The translations under genes and the position numbers were made by a program. From positions 1-9,135 of the forward strand of contig SFHH01000124.1 in assembly GCA_004555735.1 (NCBI GenBank): DNA of 9,135 nucleotides. Reading direction: 5' to 3'. Numbering within the stretch: position 1 is the stretch's first letter; every line of letters starts with the position of its first letter. This DNA is from Acidaminococcus fermentans. GTDB taxonomy: Bacteria; Bacillota_C; Negativicutes; Acidaminococcales; Acidaminococcaceae. The notes under the pieces were generated by a model. It had not been told where the DNA came from. It searched no databases and worked only from the letters and a program-made list of their open reading frames with translations. Of this stretch, positions 1 through 7,199 are shown one piece after another.

Positions 1-5
1 TTTAA

Positions 6-96
6 GGACGGTACTGATTCTGGAGGTTCAAAAGAACCAGGCTGAAGGACGGGTTCTTTCCAGTGGCCCGAGACTCGAGACCCGAGACTCGAGACC
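6..96 (+). repeat. Intergenic repeat element, copy A
   Basis: This non-coding stretch is matched, in inverted orientation, by positions about 8998-9088. Shared landmarks in the same order are ACGRTACTGRTTCT, TTCAAAAGAACC, GGTTCTTTCC, and a closing array rich in GACTCGA and GACCCGA units ending in GAGACC. The last 35 bases of both copies align without a gap. Positions 31-59 can form a hairpin (AAAGAACC paired with GGTTCTTT). The element may begin before the window. It looks like a dispersed intergenic repeat; I see no coding capacity and no transposase. Confidence 0.75.
67..96 (-). repeat. Tandem heptamer array GTCTCGR
   Basis: On the + strand the 14-mer CCCGAGACTCGAGA occurs twice, perfectly, at 67-80 and 81-94, followed by CC. 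Read on the minus strand this is four heptamers alternating GTCTCGA and GTCTCGG. Two CTCGAG palindromes lie exactly 14 bp apart (74-79 and 88-93). The same 14 bp spacing is seen in the array at 8998-9025. Confidence 0.8.
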
Positions 97-97
97 A

Positions 98-121
98 AGT
101 CGGCTGCTTGTACAGCCGATT
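98..121 (+). other. Hairpin upstream of murD
   Basis: TCGGCTG (100-106) pairs with CAGCCGA (113-119) around a 6 nt loop. An outer G-T and an A-T pair can extend the stem to 98-121. No T-run follows, so it is not an intrinsic terminator. The bases after it, GATTCCTGAACG, resemble those after the hairpin at 7200-7218. It could be an RNA structure or part of a repeat unit. Confidence 0.55.
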
Positions 122-156
122 CCTGAACGATAATCATATACTGGGGGGCATCTTTC

Positions 157-1530
157 ATGGATGACAAGAAAAAGATCTTTGTGTATGGGGCCGGCATCAG
201 CGGCCAGGGGGTTTCCGAAGTCCTGGCCCAAAAAGGGGCTGGGGTGATCCTCTACAATGATGATACAAAAGAACTGGATCCGGCCTGGCTGCAGGCTTTC
301 CAGGACCGGGGAGGGGAATACATCTGTGGGAAGGATCCGGAACCTTTTCTGGAACAGTGCCGCCTCTTCATCATCTCTCCCGGGATCCCCTTTACGACGG
401 AAACGGTGAAGAAAGCCCGGGCACTGGGGATGGAGATCATCGCCGAAGCGGAAGAAGCCAGCCGGCTGTATAAAGGCCACTGGTGCGCTGTGACCGGCAG
501 CAATGGCAAGACCACCACCACCACTCTGCTGGGGAAGATGCTAGCTACCCTGCCGGTGAAGACCGCGGTGGCCGGGAATATCGGCTTTGCCCTGAGCAAA
601 GAACTCCAGGACCTGGACCAGGATTCCTGGGTGGCAGCGGAACTGTCCAGCTTCCAATTGGAAGGAACCACCAGCCTGGCGCCCGATGTGGCCTGTATCG
701 TGAACATCACCCCGGACCATTTTGAACGGCACGGGGATATGGCGGGCTATGTGGCGGCCAAGAGCAAGATCTTCGCTTTCCAGACACCGGACCAGATCCT
801 GATCCTCAACGCCGACGATCCGGTTTCCAGCAAGCTGGGAGACAGGGCCAAAAGCCGGGTTGTCTGGTTCAGCACCCAGAAAGTGCTGCCGGAAGGGGGC
901 TTCATCGAGGATGGCTGGTTCACCCTGGCCCTGGACGGGAAGAAGGAAAAAATCTGCCAGGTATCCGATCTGCAGATCTTCGGGGCCCATAACGAACAGG
1001 ATGTGCTGGCTGCCTGTCTGTCCGCCCATTTCGCCGGGGTCACGGCCGAGAACATGGCCCAGGTGCTGAAGGCCTTCCGGGGCGTGGAACACCGGCTGGA
1101 ATATGTGACCGCCATCAACGGGGTGAAATACTACAATGATTCCAAAGCCACCAATACCGATTCCGCCATCAAGGCCCTGGAAGCTTTCAAAGACGGCCAT
1201 GTGATCCTCCTGGCCGGAGGCCACGACAAGATGACCGGCCTGGATGATCTGATGGAAGCAGTGAAGGCCAAGACCGATGTCCTGATCCTTCTGGGAGAAG
1301 CCCGGCAGCGGTTCTATGAAGCCGCCGAAAAACACGGAGTGAAGAACATCATCCTGATCGACGGGACTTTCGAAGACGCGGTGCGGAAAGCGTACAGTCT
1401 GGCTAAAGCACCCCAGGTGGTGCTCCTGTCCCCGGCCTGTTCTTCCTATGATATGTTCGCCAATTTCCCGGAACGGGGCCGGGTCTTCAAACAGATCGTC
1501 CATGATCTGGCTAAGGAGGCAGAAGCGTGA
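157..1530 (+). CDS. murD: UDP-N-acetylmuramoyl-L-alanine--D-glutamate ligase MurD
   Basis: This cytoplasmic ATP-dependent ligase adds D-glutamate to UDP-MurNAc-L-Ala, the second amino-acid step of peptidoglycan precursor synthesis. The 457 residues show the full three-domain Mur ligase layout. There is an N-terminal Rossmann-like UDP-binding fold (VYGAGISGQG, residues 9-18). The P-loop TGSNGKTTT lies at 113-121, and NITPDHFERHGD at 183-194. Within AAKSKIF, K202 matches the lysine carbamylated in the family. The C-terminal ligase domain has FRGVEHRLE (307-315), YNDSKATN (326-333) and AGGHDK (353-358). Length is normal and no key motif is missing. The ATG at 157 fits the family N-terminus; a G-run at 143-148 is the only ribosome-binding site. 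It overlaps murG by 4 nt. mraY and murF, frequent upstream neighbours, are not in the window, because an intergenic repeat precedes the gene. Confidence 0.97.
   Translation: MDDKKKIFVYGAGISGQGVSEVLAQKGAGVILYNDDTKELDPAWLQAFQDRGGEYICGKDPEPFLEQCRLFIISPGIPFTTETVKKARALGMEIIAEAEEASRLYKGHWCAVTGSNGKTTTTTLLGKMLATLPVKTAVAGNIGFALSKELQDLDQDSWVAAELSSFQLEGTTSLAPDVACIVNITPDHFERHGDMAGYVAAKSKIFAFQTPDQILILNADDPVSSKLGDRAKSRVVWFSTQKVLPEGGFIEDGWFTLALDGKKEKICQVSDLQIFGAHNEQDVLAACLSAHFAGVTAENMAQVLKAFRGVEHRLEYVTAINGVKYYNDSKATNTDSAIKALEAFKDGHVILLAGGHDKMTGLDDLMEAVKAKTDVLILLGEARQRFYEAAEKHGVKNIILIDGTFEDAVRKAYSLAKAPQVVLLSPACSSYDMFANFPERGRVFKQIVHDLAKEAEA
1513..1519 (+). promoter_or_regulatory. Ribosome binding site of murG
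   Basis: AAGGAGG lies inside the 3' end of murD, 7 nt before the GTG at 1527. It settles the choice of a GTG start whose GTGA overlaps the murD stop, which points to translational coupling. Confidence 0.85.
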
Positions 1531-2636
1531 AAGTCGTACTGTCCGGCGGGGGGACCGGCGGCCACATCTATCCGGCACTGACCATTGCCGGAGCGCTGCG
1601 GCGGCTGGACCCTGACTGTGAAATCACTTTTGTGGGGACTCAAAAAGGCTTGGAAAAGGATATCATCCCCCGCTATGGGTATCCCCTGAAATTTATCCAG
1701 GTGGCAGGCTTCGAACGTCACCTGGGGCTGGGCACCCTGAAAAGTGCCTGTGAACTGGTCCTGGGCATGAAGGAAGCCTACAGCCTGCTGAACCGGCTGG
1801 ATCCGGATCTGGTGATCGGCACGGGAGGCTATGTGTGCGGCCCCATCCTGTTCTGGGCGGCCATGAAACGGGTGCCTACCTGCATCCAGGAACAGAATGC
1901 CATGCCCGGGGTCACCAATAAGATCCTCTCCCGGTTCGTGGATGAAGTCTTCCTGGGCTATAAAGAAGGGAGCAAATATTTTGCTTCCCATGCCAAAAAA
2001 GTCTATACCGGGAACCCGGTCCGTCAGGAGATCCTGGAAGCCAGACGGGAAGAGGGACTGAAGAAATTCGGCCTGGATCCGGAGAAGACGACCCTGCTGG
2101 CCTTTGGAGGCAGCCGGGGAGCCCGGACCATCAACCAGGCCATGGTGACGGTGGAGCAGGAATTGGCCGGGAATCCCCGGATCCAGATCCTCCATGCCAC
2201 CGGCACGACCGGTTATGAGAAACATGCGGAAGCGGTGGGGGATAAGGTGCTCCATGCCGGGAATATCCACGTGGTGCCCTATCTCCACGATATGCCCTTG
2301 GCACTGGCGGCCGCCGACCTGGCTGTTTCCCGGGCAGGAGCCATCGGGCTGGCGGAACTCATGGTGAAAGGGATCCCTTCCATCCTGGTTCCCTATCCCT
2401 ACGCCACTGCCAACCACCAGGAATACAATGCCCGGGCTTTGGCAGCCCAGGGAGCGGCCTTGGTGGTACTGGATAAAGACTTGACGGGGGACTGGCTCCT
2501 GGAAGAAGTGGAAAAGCTGCTCCAGGAACCGGAACGGCTGGAAACCATGCACCGCAGTGCCCTGCGGGCAGCCATGCCCCAGGCAGCCGATGCCATCGCG
2601 GAAGCTGCTATGGAGCTGGCAGAACGGAACAAATAG
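1527..2636 (+). CDS. murG: Undecaprenyl-PP-MurNAc-pentapeptide GlcNAc transferase MurG
   Basis: MurG transfers GlcNAc from UDP-GlcNAc to lipid I, making lipid II on the inner face of the cytoplasmic membrane. The 369 residues form a complete GT-B glycosyltransferase (GT28 family). The N-terminal glycine loop GGGTGGH is at residues 7-13, GTGGYVCGP at 98-106 and QEQNAMPGVTNK at 121-132. The domain linker carries GNPVR at 162-166. The C-terminal UDP-GlcNAc domain has GGSRGAR (194-200), SRAGAIGLAE (268-277) and PYATANHQEYNA (291-302). In the SRAGA motif, the Thr usual a few residues later is Gly here, a minor variant. The start is GTG with a strong ribosome-binding site inside murD. ftsW, which often sits between murD and murG, is absent. 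murC follows after a 12 nt gap. Confidence 0.97.
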   Translation: MKVVLSGGGTGGHIYPALTIAGALRRLDPDCEITFVGTQKGLEKDIIPRYGYPLKFIQVAGFERHLGLGTLKSACELVLGMKEAYSLLNRLDPDLVIGTGGYVCGPILFWAAMKRVPTCIQEQNAMPGVTNKILSRFVDEVFLGYKEGSKYFASHAKKVYTGNPVRQEILEARREEGLKKFGLDPEKTTLLAFGGSRGARTINQAMVTVEQELAGNPRIQILHATGTTGYEKHAEAVGDKVLHAGNIHVVPYLHDMPLALAAADLAVSRAGAIGLAELMVKGIPSILVPYPYATANHQEYNARALAAQGAALVVLDKDLTGDWLLEEVEKLLQEPERLETMHRSALRAAMPQAADAIAEAAMELAERNK

Positions 2637-2640
2637 GAGG
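2635..2640 (+). promoter_or_regulatory. Ribosome binding site of murC
   Basis: AGGAGG overlaps the murG stop codon and lies 8 nt before TTG 2649. It supports TTG as the murC initiator: the frame from there opens with DTIKNIHFIGIGGAGMS, the expected MurC N-terminus, and no ATG is placed better. Confidence 0.8.
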
Positions 2641-2648
2641 AACGACCA

Positions 2649-3242
2649 TTGGTTGATCTGGATACGATTAAAAACATTCATTTCATTGGAATCGGCGGAG
2701 CCGGCATGAGTGCCCTGGCCTACGTGATGATCAAACGGGGCTACCATGTGTCCGGCTCCGATGCCAAACCGGGCTATATGGCTACCAAGCTGGCCAAGGA
2801 AGGCGCCCTGGTATTCATCGGCCACGCCGCCTGCCAGATCGAGCGGGCGGAAGTGGTGGTGGTCTCTACCGCCATCCATCCGGACAATCCGGAACTGGTG
2901 GAAGCGCACCGCCGGCAGGTGCCGGTGATCCATCGGAGCGACGTGCTGGCCTATCTGATGAACAAGCACAAAGGGATCGCTGTGGCCGGGGCTCATGGGA
3001 AGACCACCACCAGCTCCATGCTCAGCTGCATCACCTATGACTGCGGCCTGGATCCTACCATCGTGGTAGGGGGCATCGTGAACAACCTGGGTTCCAACGC
3101 TGCCAACGGGAAGAGTGATTATGTGGTGGCGGAAGCGGACGAAAGTGACGGCTCTTTCCTGAAGTTCCGTCCTTATATCGCTGTGGTCACCAATATTGAA
3201 GATGACCACCTGGACCATTACGGCAGTCGTCCTCTGCTATGA
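2649..3242 (+). CDS. murC: MurC N-terminal fragment
   Basis: The 197-residue product starts at TTG. Residues 1-105 are the UDP-MurNAc-binding Rossmann domain, with FIGIGGAGMSALA at 12-24 and GSDAK at 36-40. The central ATPase domain begins with the P-loop GAHGKTTT at 114-121. EADESDGSF (162-170) and TNIEDDHLDHYG (181-192) follow. The last five residues (SRPLL) are out of frame. The fragment has no ligase C-terminal domain and cannot be an active MurC alone. Confidence 0.75.
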   Translation: MVDLDTIKNIHFIGIGGAGMSALAYVMIKRGYHVSGSDAKPGYMATKLAKEGALVFIGHAACQIERAEVVVVSTAIHPDNPELVEAHRRQVPVIHRSDVLAYLMNKHKGIAVAGAHGKTTTSSMLSCITYDCGLDPTIVVGGIVNNLGSNAANGKSDYVVAEADESDGSFLKFRPYIAVVTNIEDDHLDHYGSRPLL

Positions 3243-3975
3243 CAACGCCAAGGTGCGGACCATCGGGGAACATACGGACAAACGGGTGATCAGCTACGGC
3301 ATCGACAGCCAGGATGCGGATTACCAGGCCAAGGACATCAGCTATGGTACGGACGGCACCTATTATGATGTGGTGTACAAGGGAGAGACCATCGGCCGGG
3401 GCCATCTGATCATTCCCGGCCGGCATAATGTGCTCAATTCCCTGGGGGCCATTGCTGCGGCACGGGAGCTGGGGCTCCCGCTGGAAGAGATCCTGGCCTC
3501 CCTGGAGAAATTCAGCGGAGCCAAGCGCCGGTTCGAGACCAAGGGAAAAGTGGACGGTATCTGGGTGGTGGATGATTATGCCCACCATCCTACGGAAATC
3601 GAAGCGACTTTGAAAGCGGCCCGGCAGACCCATCCCCAGCGGCTGACCGTGGTGTTCCAGCCTCACCGGTATACCCGGACCCAGCTGCTCCTGGACGAAT
3701 TCGCCGTAGCCTTCAAAGATGCAGACCAGCTGATCGTGACGGATATCTATGCTGCCAGCGAAGATCCCATCCCTGGCGTCACAGGGAAGATGCTGGCAGA
3801 TAAAGTCCGGGAGACTACCGGTCAGCAGGTAGAATACCTGCCGGATCAGCCCACCATCCTGGATCATCTGGAACGGGAGGCCCAGAGCGGGGATCTGATC
3901 ATGACCATCGGGGCCGGGGATATCTACAAACTCAGTGAACATCTGGTACAGGCATTGGAACGGAGGAATGGATAA
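3196..3975 (+). CDS. murC: MurC C-terminal fragment
   Basis: This open frame nominally begins at a TTG, but its first nine residues are murC read out of frame; real homology starts at the GCA codon 3223. It holds the rest of the central domain and the C-terminal ligase domain. Counting from 3196, GRHNVLNSLGA is at 75-85, FSGAKRRFE at 106-114, VVDDYAHHPTEI at 124-135 and FQPHRYTRT at 154-162. There is no plausible ribosome-binding site for independent translation and no P-loop. The stop TAA (3973-3975) shares its last base with the ATG of ddl. Confidence 0.7.
   Translation: MKMTTWTITAVVLCYDNAKVRTIGEHTDKRVISYGIDSQDADYQAKDISYGTDGTYYDVVYKGETIGRGHLIIPGRHNVLNSLGAIAAARELGLPLEEILASLEKFSGAKRRFETKGKVDGIWVVDDYAHHPTEIEATLKAARQTHPQRLTVVFQPHRYTRTQLLLDEFAVAFKDADQLIVTDIYAASEDPIPGVTGKMLADKVRETTGQQVEYLPDQPTILDHLEREAQSGDLIMTIGAGDIYKLSEHLVQALERRNG
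3219..3228 (+). other. murC deletion junction
   Basis: The upstream frame is genuine MurC up to TAC GGC (3219-3224). The downstream frame is genuine from GCA GTC GTC (3223 onward). The breakpoint therefore lies within a few bases of 3222-3226. No insertion sequence, homopolymer or target duplication is visible at the joint. Confidence 0.8.
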
Positions 3976-4907
3976 TGGATAAAAAAGATCGTGTGGCAGT
4001 GGTCATGGGCGGACCTTCTAAAGAACGGGAAGTGTCCCTGCATACCGGGACTGCCATCCTGGACGCCTTGAAGGAAAAAGGGTATGATGCTGTGGCCATC
4101 GATCTGGACCCGGAACATATCGTGGATCAGCTGAAGGAATCCGGGGCCAAGGTGGTGTTCAATGCGGTCCATGGACTCTATGGGGAAGACGGGCGGCTCC
4201 AGGGGATCCTGGAAATGCTGGGGATCCCCTATACGGGCAGCGGCGTCCTGGCCAGCGCCCTGGCTATGGACAAGGTCTATACCAAGCATCTGTTCCAGAA
4301 CAACCATGTACCCACGGCCAAATGCATCTTCCTGGATAAAAAGCTGGATAAAGGACCCAAGGACCGGATCCTGAAGGAAATCGGGATCCCCTGTGTGGTG
4401 AAACCGGCCACCCAGGGCTCCAGCATCGGCGTGGTGATCGTAAAAGACGAAAAGCAGCTGGATGATGCCCTGGAGGAAGCTTTCAAGTACGGCGACCATG
4501 TGCTGTGCGAAGCCTTCTTCACGGGCAAGGAAGTGGCCGCTGGGGTCATGATGGGAGAAGACGGCCGGGCCGTCCCCATGCCTCTGGTGCTCATCGAACC
4601 CCATGAGAACTTCTACGATTTCCACAATAAATACACCAAAGGGGCCACTACCTATACCTGTCCGGCTCCTTTCGATGGAGAGACTACCCAGCGGCTCCAG
4701 AAGATCGCCGTGGCGGCTTACGAAGCCCTGGGATGCAGCGGTGTGGCCCGGACGGACTTGATGCTGGCAGACAACGGGGACTGCATCGTCCTGGAAGTGA
4801 ACACCATCCCGGGGATGACGGCCACCAGCCTGATCCCCAAAGCAGCGGCAGCTATGGGCATTTCCTTCCCGGATCTGTGCGAAAAGATCCTGAAGACGGC
4901 CCATTGA
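3975..4907 (+). CDS. ddl: D-alanine--D-alanine ligase
   Basis: Ddl joins two D-alanines using ATP, giving the dipeptide that MurF adds to the muropeptide. The 310 residues form a complete ATP-grasp enzyme of normal length. MGGPSKEREVSL is at residues 11-22, with E17 as the catalytic-triad Glu. HGLYGEDG is at 66-73, VKPATQGSSIGV at 142-153 with the triad Ser, YDFHNKY at 214-220, and EVNTIPGMT at 274-282. Y220 aligns with Tyr216 of E. coli DdlB. A Phe at that position is associated with D-Ala-D-Lac ligases of vancomycin-resistant lactic bacteria, so the Tyr predicts ordinary D-Ala-D-Ala specificity. GGAGG (3962-3966) precedes the ATG by 8 nt, and the start shares one base with the murC stop. 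A ddl directly after murC, with no murB between, is somewhat unusual. Confidence 0.96.
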   Translation: MDKKDRVAVVMGGPSKEREVSLHTGTAILDALKEKGYDAVAIDLDPEHIVDQLKESGAKVVFNAVHGLYGEDGRLQGILEMLGIPYTGSGVLASALAMDKVYTKHLFQNNHVPTAKCIFLDKKLDKGPKDRILKEIGIPCVVKPATQGSSIGVVIVKDEKQLDDALEEAFKYGDHVLCEAFFTGKEVAAGVMMGEDGRAVPMPLVLIEPHENFYDFHNKYTKGATTYTCPAPFDGETTQRLQKIAVAAYEALGCSGVARTDLMLADNGDCIVLEVNTIPGMTATSLIPKAAAAMGISFPDLCEKILKTAH

Positions 4908-4908
4908 T

Positions 4909-6114
4909 ATGATGAGGCCCAAATGGCTCCAGCCCCGGATCGGGCAGGGGCACCGGGAAGCCCGGGAAAACCTCCGGGGAAAAAGACAGGCAGAGGATCG
5001 GGAGGTCCGGCCTGGACAGGAGGGAGACCGGACTGCCCCGGCCGACAGCCGGCAAGGAGAAGAAAGCAGACGGGAACGCCGGACCAGCAGCTTCCGCCAA
5101 GAGATGCGGGCCGCCCGGCTGCGCCAGGAAGAAGCCAGGAAACAGGCGGAAGAGCGGCAGAAGGAACGGGAAAAGATCCGGCAGGAAGCCCAGGCCTATA
5201 TCTACGGCCGGACCGAAGAGGAAGAAGCCAGGGCTTTGGAGGATCGGGCGGCGGGACGGGAAACGTTCCAGTCCCGGCAGGAAGAAAAAGGAGAAACTCC
5301 GGAAAAGAAGGAACGGAGAAGCCTGTTCCGGAAAAAACGGAACCATCCGGCAGGGACGGAAGCTGGAAAGCCCGGCCCAACAAGGAGCCGCCGCCGTCCC
5401 CGGCGCCGGCTGAACAAGGCACGGGCGGCTCTGCTTTTGGCCTCGCTCCTGCTGTTCATCGCTTCCTATGTGCTGCTCCACCAACCCTGGCTGGCTTTTG
5501 GCCGGCTGCAGGTCGTGGGGGATACGGCGGTGACGCTGGAAGAAGTCCGGGAGATGGGGGATGCGGGAGAACCTCTGAATATCTTCAATATCAACCGGAA
5601 GAAACTGCTTTCCAGCCTCCGGGCCGATTACCGGGTGGAAAAGGCGGACCTGGCCCTGGGCTGGCCTAATGTGCTGAAAGTGGTGATCACGGACCGGAAG
5701 CCGGCTCTGTATGTGGCCATGGAAGGAAGCCAGTATGCCCAGGTGGATCCTACAGGCCATATCATCAGTGTGGCAGATGGGATCACCGGCGGGGAGGCGC
5801 CCTTTGTTTCCGGCTGGCATATTGCCCAGGGAGAACTGGGGGATGTGACCGAAGATGAAGAGATACAGGGCATCCTGGGCTTCCTGGGGAAACTGGATCC
5901 GGGTCTGCGGGACCGGATCATGGAGATCCATGTGGATGAGAGCAAGAACCTCAAGATCTATCTCCACAATGGCATCCCGGTGATCCTGGGGACGTATGAA
6001 AATGCTGAAAACAAGTTGAAAGTGTTCCAGTCCATCTGTCAGGAGCTGGAAGCAAAAAAGATCAAGGCCCAATATATCGATCTGACTTACGAAAAACCCT
6101 ATATCAAACTGTAG
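4909..6114 (+). CDS. ftsQ: Cell division protein FtsQ/DivIB with long charged cytoplasmic tail
   Basis: FtsQ/DivIB is a bitopic divisome protein linking early and late division proteins. The 401-residue frame has three parts. Residues 1-170 are a very hydrophilic region rich in Arg, Glu, Gln and Lys. A likely coiled-coil stretch covers about 62-115, and a basic cluster (RSRRRPRRRLNKAR, 159-172) precedes the membrane. One transmembrane helix lies at about 173-190 (ALLLASLLLFIASYVLL). The extracytoplasmic part starts with a POTRA-like domain (FGRLQVVGD..., about 197-265) and ends with the FtsQ beta domain (ILGTYENAENKLKVFQSI). The cytoplasmic part is far longer than in most FtsQ/DivIB proteins. 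The start follows the ddl stop by 1 nt; ATG occurs at both 4909 and 4912 and the ribosome-binding site is weak, suggesting coupling to ddl. A later start is possible but none is clearly better. Confidence 0.88.
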   Translation: MMRPKWLQPRIGQGHREARENLRGKRQAEDREVRPGQEGDRTAPADSRQGEESRRERRTSSFRQEMRAARLRQEEARKQAEERQKEREKIRQEAQAYIYGRTEEEEARALEDRAAGRETFQSRQEEKGETPEKKERRSLFRKKRNHPAGTEAGKPGPTRSRRRPRRRLNKARAALLLASLLLFIASYVLLHQPWLAFGRLQVVGDTAVTLEEVREMGDAGEPLNIFNINRKKLLSSLRADYRVEKADLALGWPNVLKVVITDRKPALYVAMEGSQYAQVDPTGHIISVADGITGGEAPFVSGWHIAQGELGDVTEDEEIQGILGFLGKLDPGLRDRIMEIHVDESKNLKIYLHNGIPVILGTYENAENKLKVFQSICQELEAKKIKAQYIDLTYEKPYIKL

Positions 6115-6127
6115 TTAGGAGAATGGC

Positions 6128-6820
6128 ATGGCTGTGCACAGTCCGAGAGAGAAATTCTTCGTTTTCCTGGTGTGTCTGATCGTGGGAGCCATGATCTCGA
6201 CCCAATTCCGCAGTGCTGAACAGGCCAAACAGTCTGTGAACCAGCAGCGGGCGGAAGATCTTGTGGAAAAACTGAAGAATGCGGAGAAAGAAAATAAAGC
6301 CCTGGCCAATAAGTTGGAAGAAATGGAGACACAGGGGACAGGAGGAGATCGGAAAGTCCTGAACGACTTGAAGATCAAAGCTGGGGAAGTGCCCCTCCAC
6401 GGTCCCGGTGTGCTGGTAGTCGTCAATGACAGCCAGGTGACGCCCAAGGCCGGGGAAAATCCCAACCTGTATGTGATCCATGATGATGACCTGCTCCGGC
6501 TCCTGAATGAGCTCCGGGCTGCCGGGGCGGAAGCCCTTTCCGTCAATCAGGAACGGCTGCTGGATATTTCTGAAGTGCGGTGTGCCGGGCCTACGGTCTC
6601 TGTGAACAATACCCGTTTCACACCGCCCTATGAGATCCGGGCCATCGGGGACCCTAAGACCCTGGAAAGCGCCCTGCGGCTCCGGGGCGGAGTGGTGGAG
6701 ACCCTGAAGTTCTGGGGCATCACGGTGGATGTGAAGAGAAAAGACGATGTGGTGATCCCGGCGTATAAGGGGACCCGGCATTTCGAATATGCCAAGACGG
6801 AAGAAGGTGGCAAAGGATGA
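6128..6820 (+). CDS. DUF881 family membrane-anchored protein
   Basis: This 230-residue protein belongs to the DUF881 family (B. subtilis YlxW/YlxX type). Its members are encoded next to sbp and ftsZ in many Firmicutes; their biochemical role is not established. One membrane helix lies at about residues 9-25 (KFFVFLVCLIVGAMIST). A probable coiled coil follows at 30-68. The extracytoplasmic DUF881 domain has GPGVLVVVND (92-101), LLNELRAAGAEALSVN (125-140), RCAGPTVSVNN (151-161) and PPYEIRAIGDP (166-176). AGGAG (6117-6121) sits 6 nt before ATG 6128; the ATG at 6123 is out of frame and too close. The gene follows the ftsQ stop by 13 nt and overlaps sbp by 4 nt (ATGA). The layout suggests an envelope protein acting alongside the divisome, which is inference from context. 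Confidence 0.9.
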   Translation: MAVHSPREKFFVFLVCLIVGAMISTQFRSAEQAKQSVNQQRAEDLVEKLKNAEKENKALANKLEEMETQGTGGDRKVLNDLKIKAGEVPLHGPGVLVVVNDSQVTPKAGENPNLYVIHDDDLLRLLNELRAAGAEALSVNQERLLDISEVRCAGPTVSVNNTRFTPPYEIRAIGDPKTLESALRLRGGVVETLKFWGITVDVKRKDDVVIPAYKGTRHFEYAKTEEGGKG

Positions 6821-7143
6821 TCTACGCATTGGTGGGACTGGCAGCGGGAATCGCCCTGGGAGCTTGGTTCCCTGTGGTGCCCCCTATGTACAGCAAACTG
6901 GTGGCGGTGGCCTTCATGGGCTGTTTGGATGCGGCCTTCGGCGGATATCGTTCGTCCCTGGAAGGCCATTTCAATCACCGGATCTTCCTCAGCGGTTTCT
7001 TTGCCAATGGGATCTTCGCAGTGCTCCTGTGCTATTTCGGATACCGGCTGGGGATCGATTTGTATTACGTGGCACTGATCGCCTTCGGCCTGCGGATCTT
7101 CAACAACATCGCCATCATCCGGCGGCTGCTGCTGGGGAGCTGA
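6817..7143 (+). CDS. sbp: Small basic protein Sbp (DUF1290)
   Basis: This 108-residue integral membrane protein matches the Sbp/DUF1290 family. Hydrophobic segments lie at about 1-20 (LVGLAAGIALGAWFPV), 28-44 (LVAVAFMGCLDAAFGGY), 56-75 (FLSGFFANGIFAVLLCYFGY) and 79-100 (with ALIAFGLRIFNNIAI). The tail is basic (IRRLLLGS). The family nearly always neighbours DUF881 genes and division genes; its function is not defined. The start ATG overlaps the upstream TGA, with GAAGGTGG as ribosome-binding site, so the two are probably co-translated. It is the last gene before the intergenic gap. ftsA, which commonly precedes ftsZ, is not found here. Confidence 0.92.
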   Translation: MIYALVGLAAGIALGAWFPVVPPMYSKLVAVAFMGCLDAAFGGYRSSLEGHFNHRIFLSGFFANGIFAVLLCYFGYRLGIDLYYVALIAFGLRIFNNIAIIRRLLLGS

Positions 7144-7145
7144 GA

Positions 7146-7160
7146 GGCCGCTTCGCGGCC
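7146..7160 (+). other. GC-rich hairpin after sbp
   Basis: GGCCGC and GCGGCC pair perfectly around a TTC loop, starting 2 nt after the sbp stop. No T-run follows, so intrinsic termination is unlikely. It could protect the 3' end of the upstream message or be the edge of the repeat unit that follows directly. Confidence 0.6.
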
Positions 7161-7188
7161 GTCAATGGTCAATGGTCACTGGTTACAG
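7161..7188 (+). repeat. Tandem heptamer array GTCAATG
   Basis: Four consecutive heptamers read GTCAATG, GTCAATG, GTCACTG, GTTACAG. The first two are identical and the others progressively diverged. The period and the leading GTC match the arrays at 67-96 (minus strand) and 8998-9025, although the following trinucleotide differs. Confidence 0.7.
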
Positions 7189-7199
7189 GCCGAGGGAGG

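Larger units (their letters stand above)
2649..3975 (+). pseudogene. murC: UDP-N-acetylmuramate--L-alanine ligase MurC, broken by internal deletion and frameshift
   Basis: MurC is the cytoplasmic ATP-dependent ligase that adds L-alanine to UDP-MurNAc, the first peptide step of peptidoglycan synthesis, and is normally essential. Both ends of the gene are well preserved but lie in different frames. The first frame is good MurC through DHLDHYG (codon 192) and then reads five foreign residues to a TGA at 3240-3242. The second frame resumes at about 3223 with AVVLCYDN, which is homologous to the segment that should follow some 20 residues later. The two good parts total about 442 residues, against roughly 460 for intact relatives. 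The missing DNA is probably about 60-70 nt and must be 3n+2 nt long to restore the frame. A simple ribosomal frameshift would not restore the lost helix. It could be a true pseudogene with a second murC elsewhere, or an assembly or sequencing error; the second seems likelier because the rest shows no decay. Confidence 0.9.

Noticed and set aside
107..142. Promoter just upstream of murD (GATAAT 129-134 or TATACT 137-142)
   Set aside because: No acceptable -35 is found at 16-18 nt, and TATACT would start transcription at or beyond the ribosome-binding site. A GATAAT start remains possible but weak.
1446..3218. Long minus-strand open frame of 590 codons across murG and murC
   Set aside because: It is antisense to clear murG and murC homologues. 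GC-rich third positions remove stops on the opposite strand, and its composition (His, Gly, Gln, Phe rich) resembles no family I know.
3196..3242. Programmed ribosomal frameshift in murC
   Set aside because: There is no slippery heptamer or downstream structure, and changing frame would not restore the roughly 20 missing conserved residues.
4923..5669. Alternative + frame of 248 codons inside ftsQ
   Set aside because: Its Gly, Pro and Arg-rich product lacks domains, while the ftsQ frame carries the membrane helix and POTRA-like region continuously.
4852..6072. Minus-strand open frame of 406 codons across ftsQ
   Set aside because: It mirrors the purine-rich ftsQ coding region; the Pro, Phe, Leu and Ser bias is what antisense reading of Arg/Glu codons produces.
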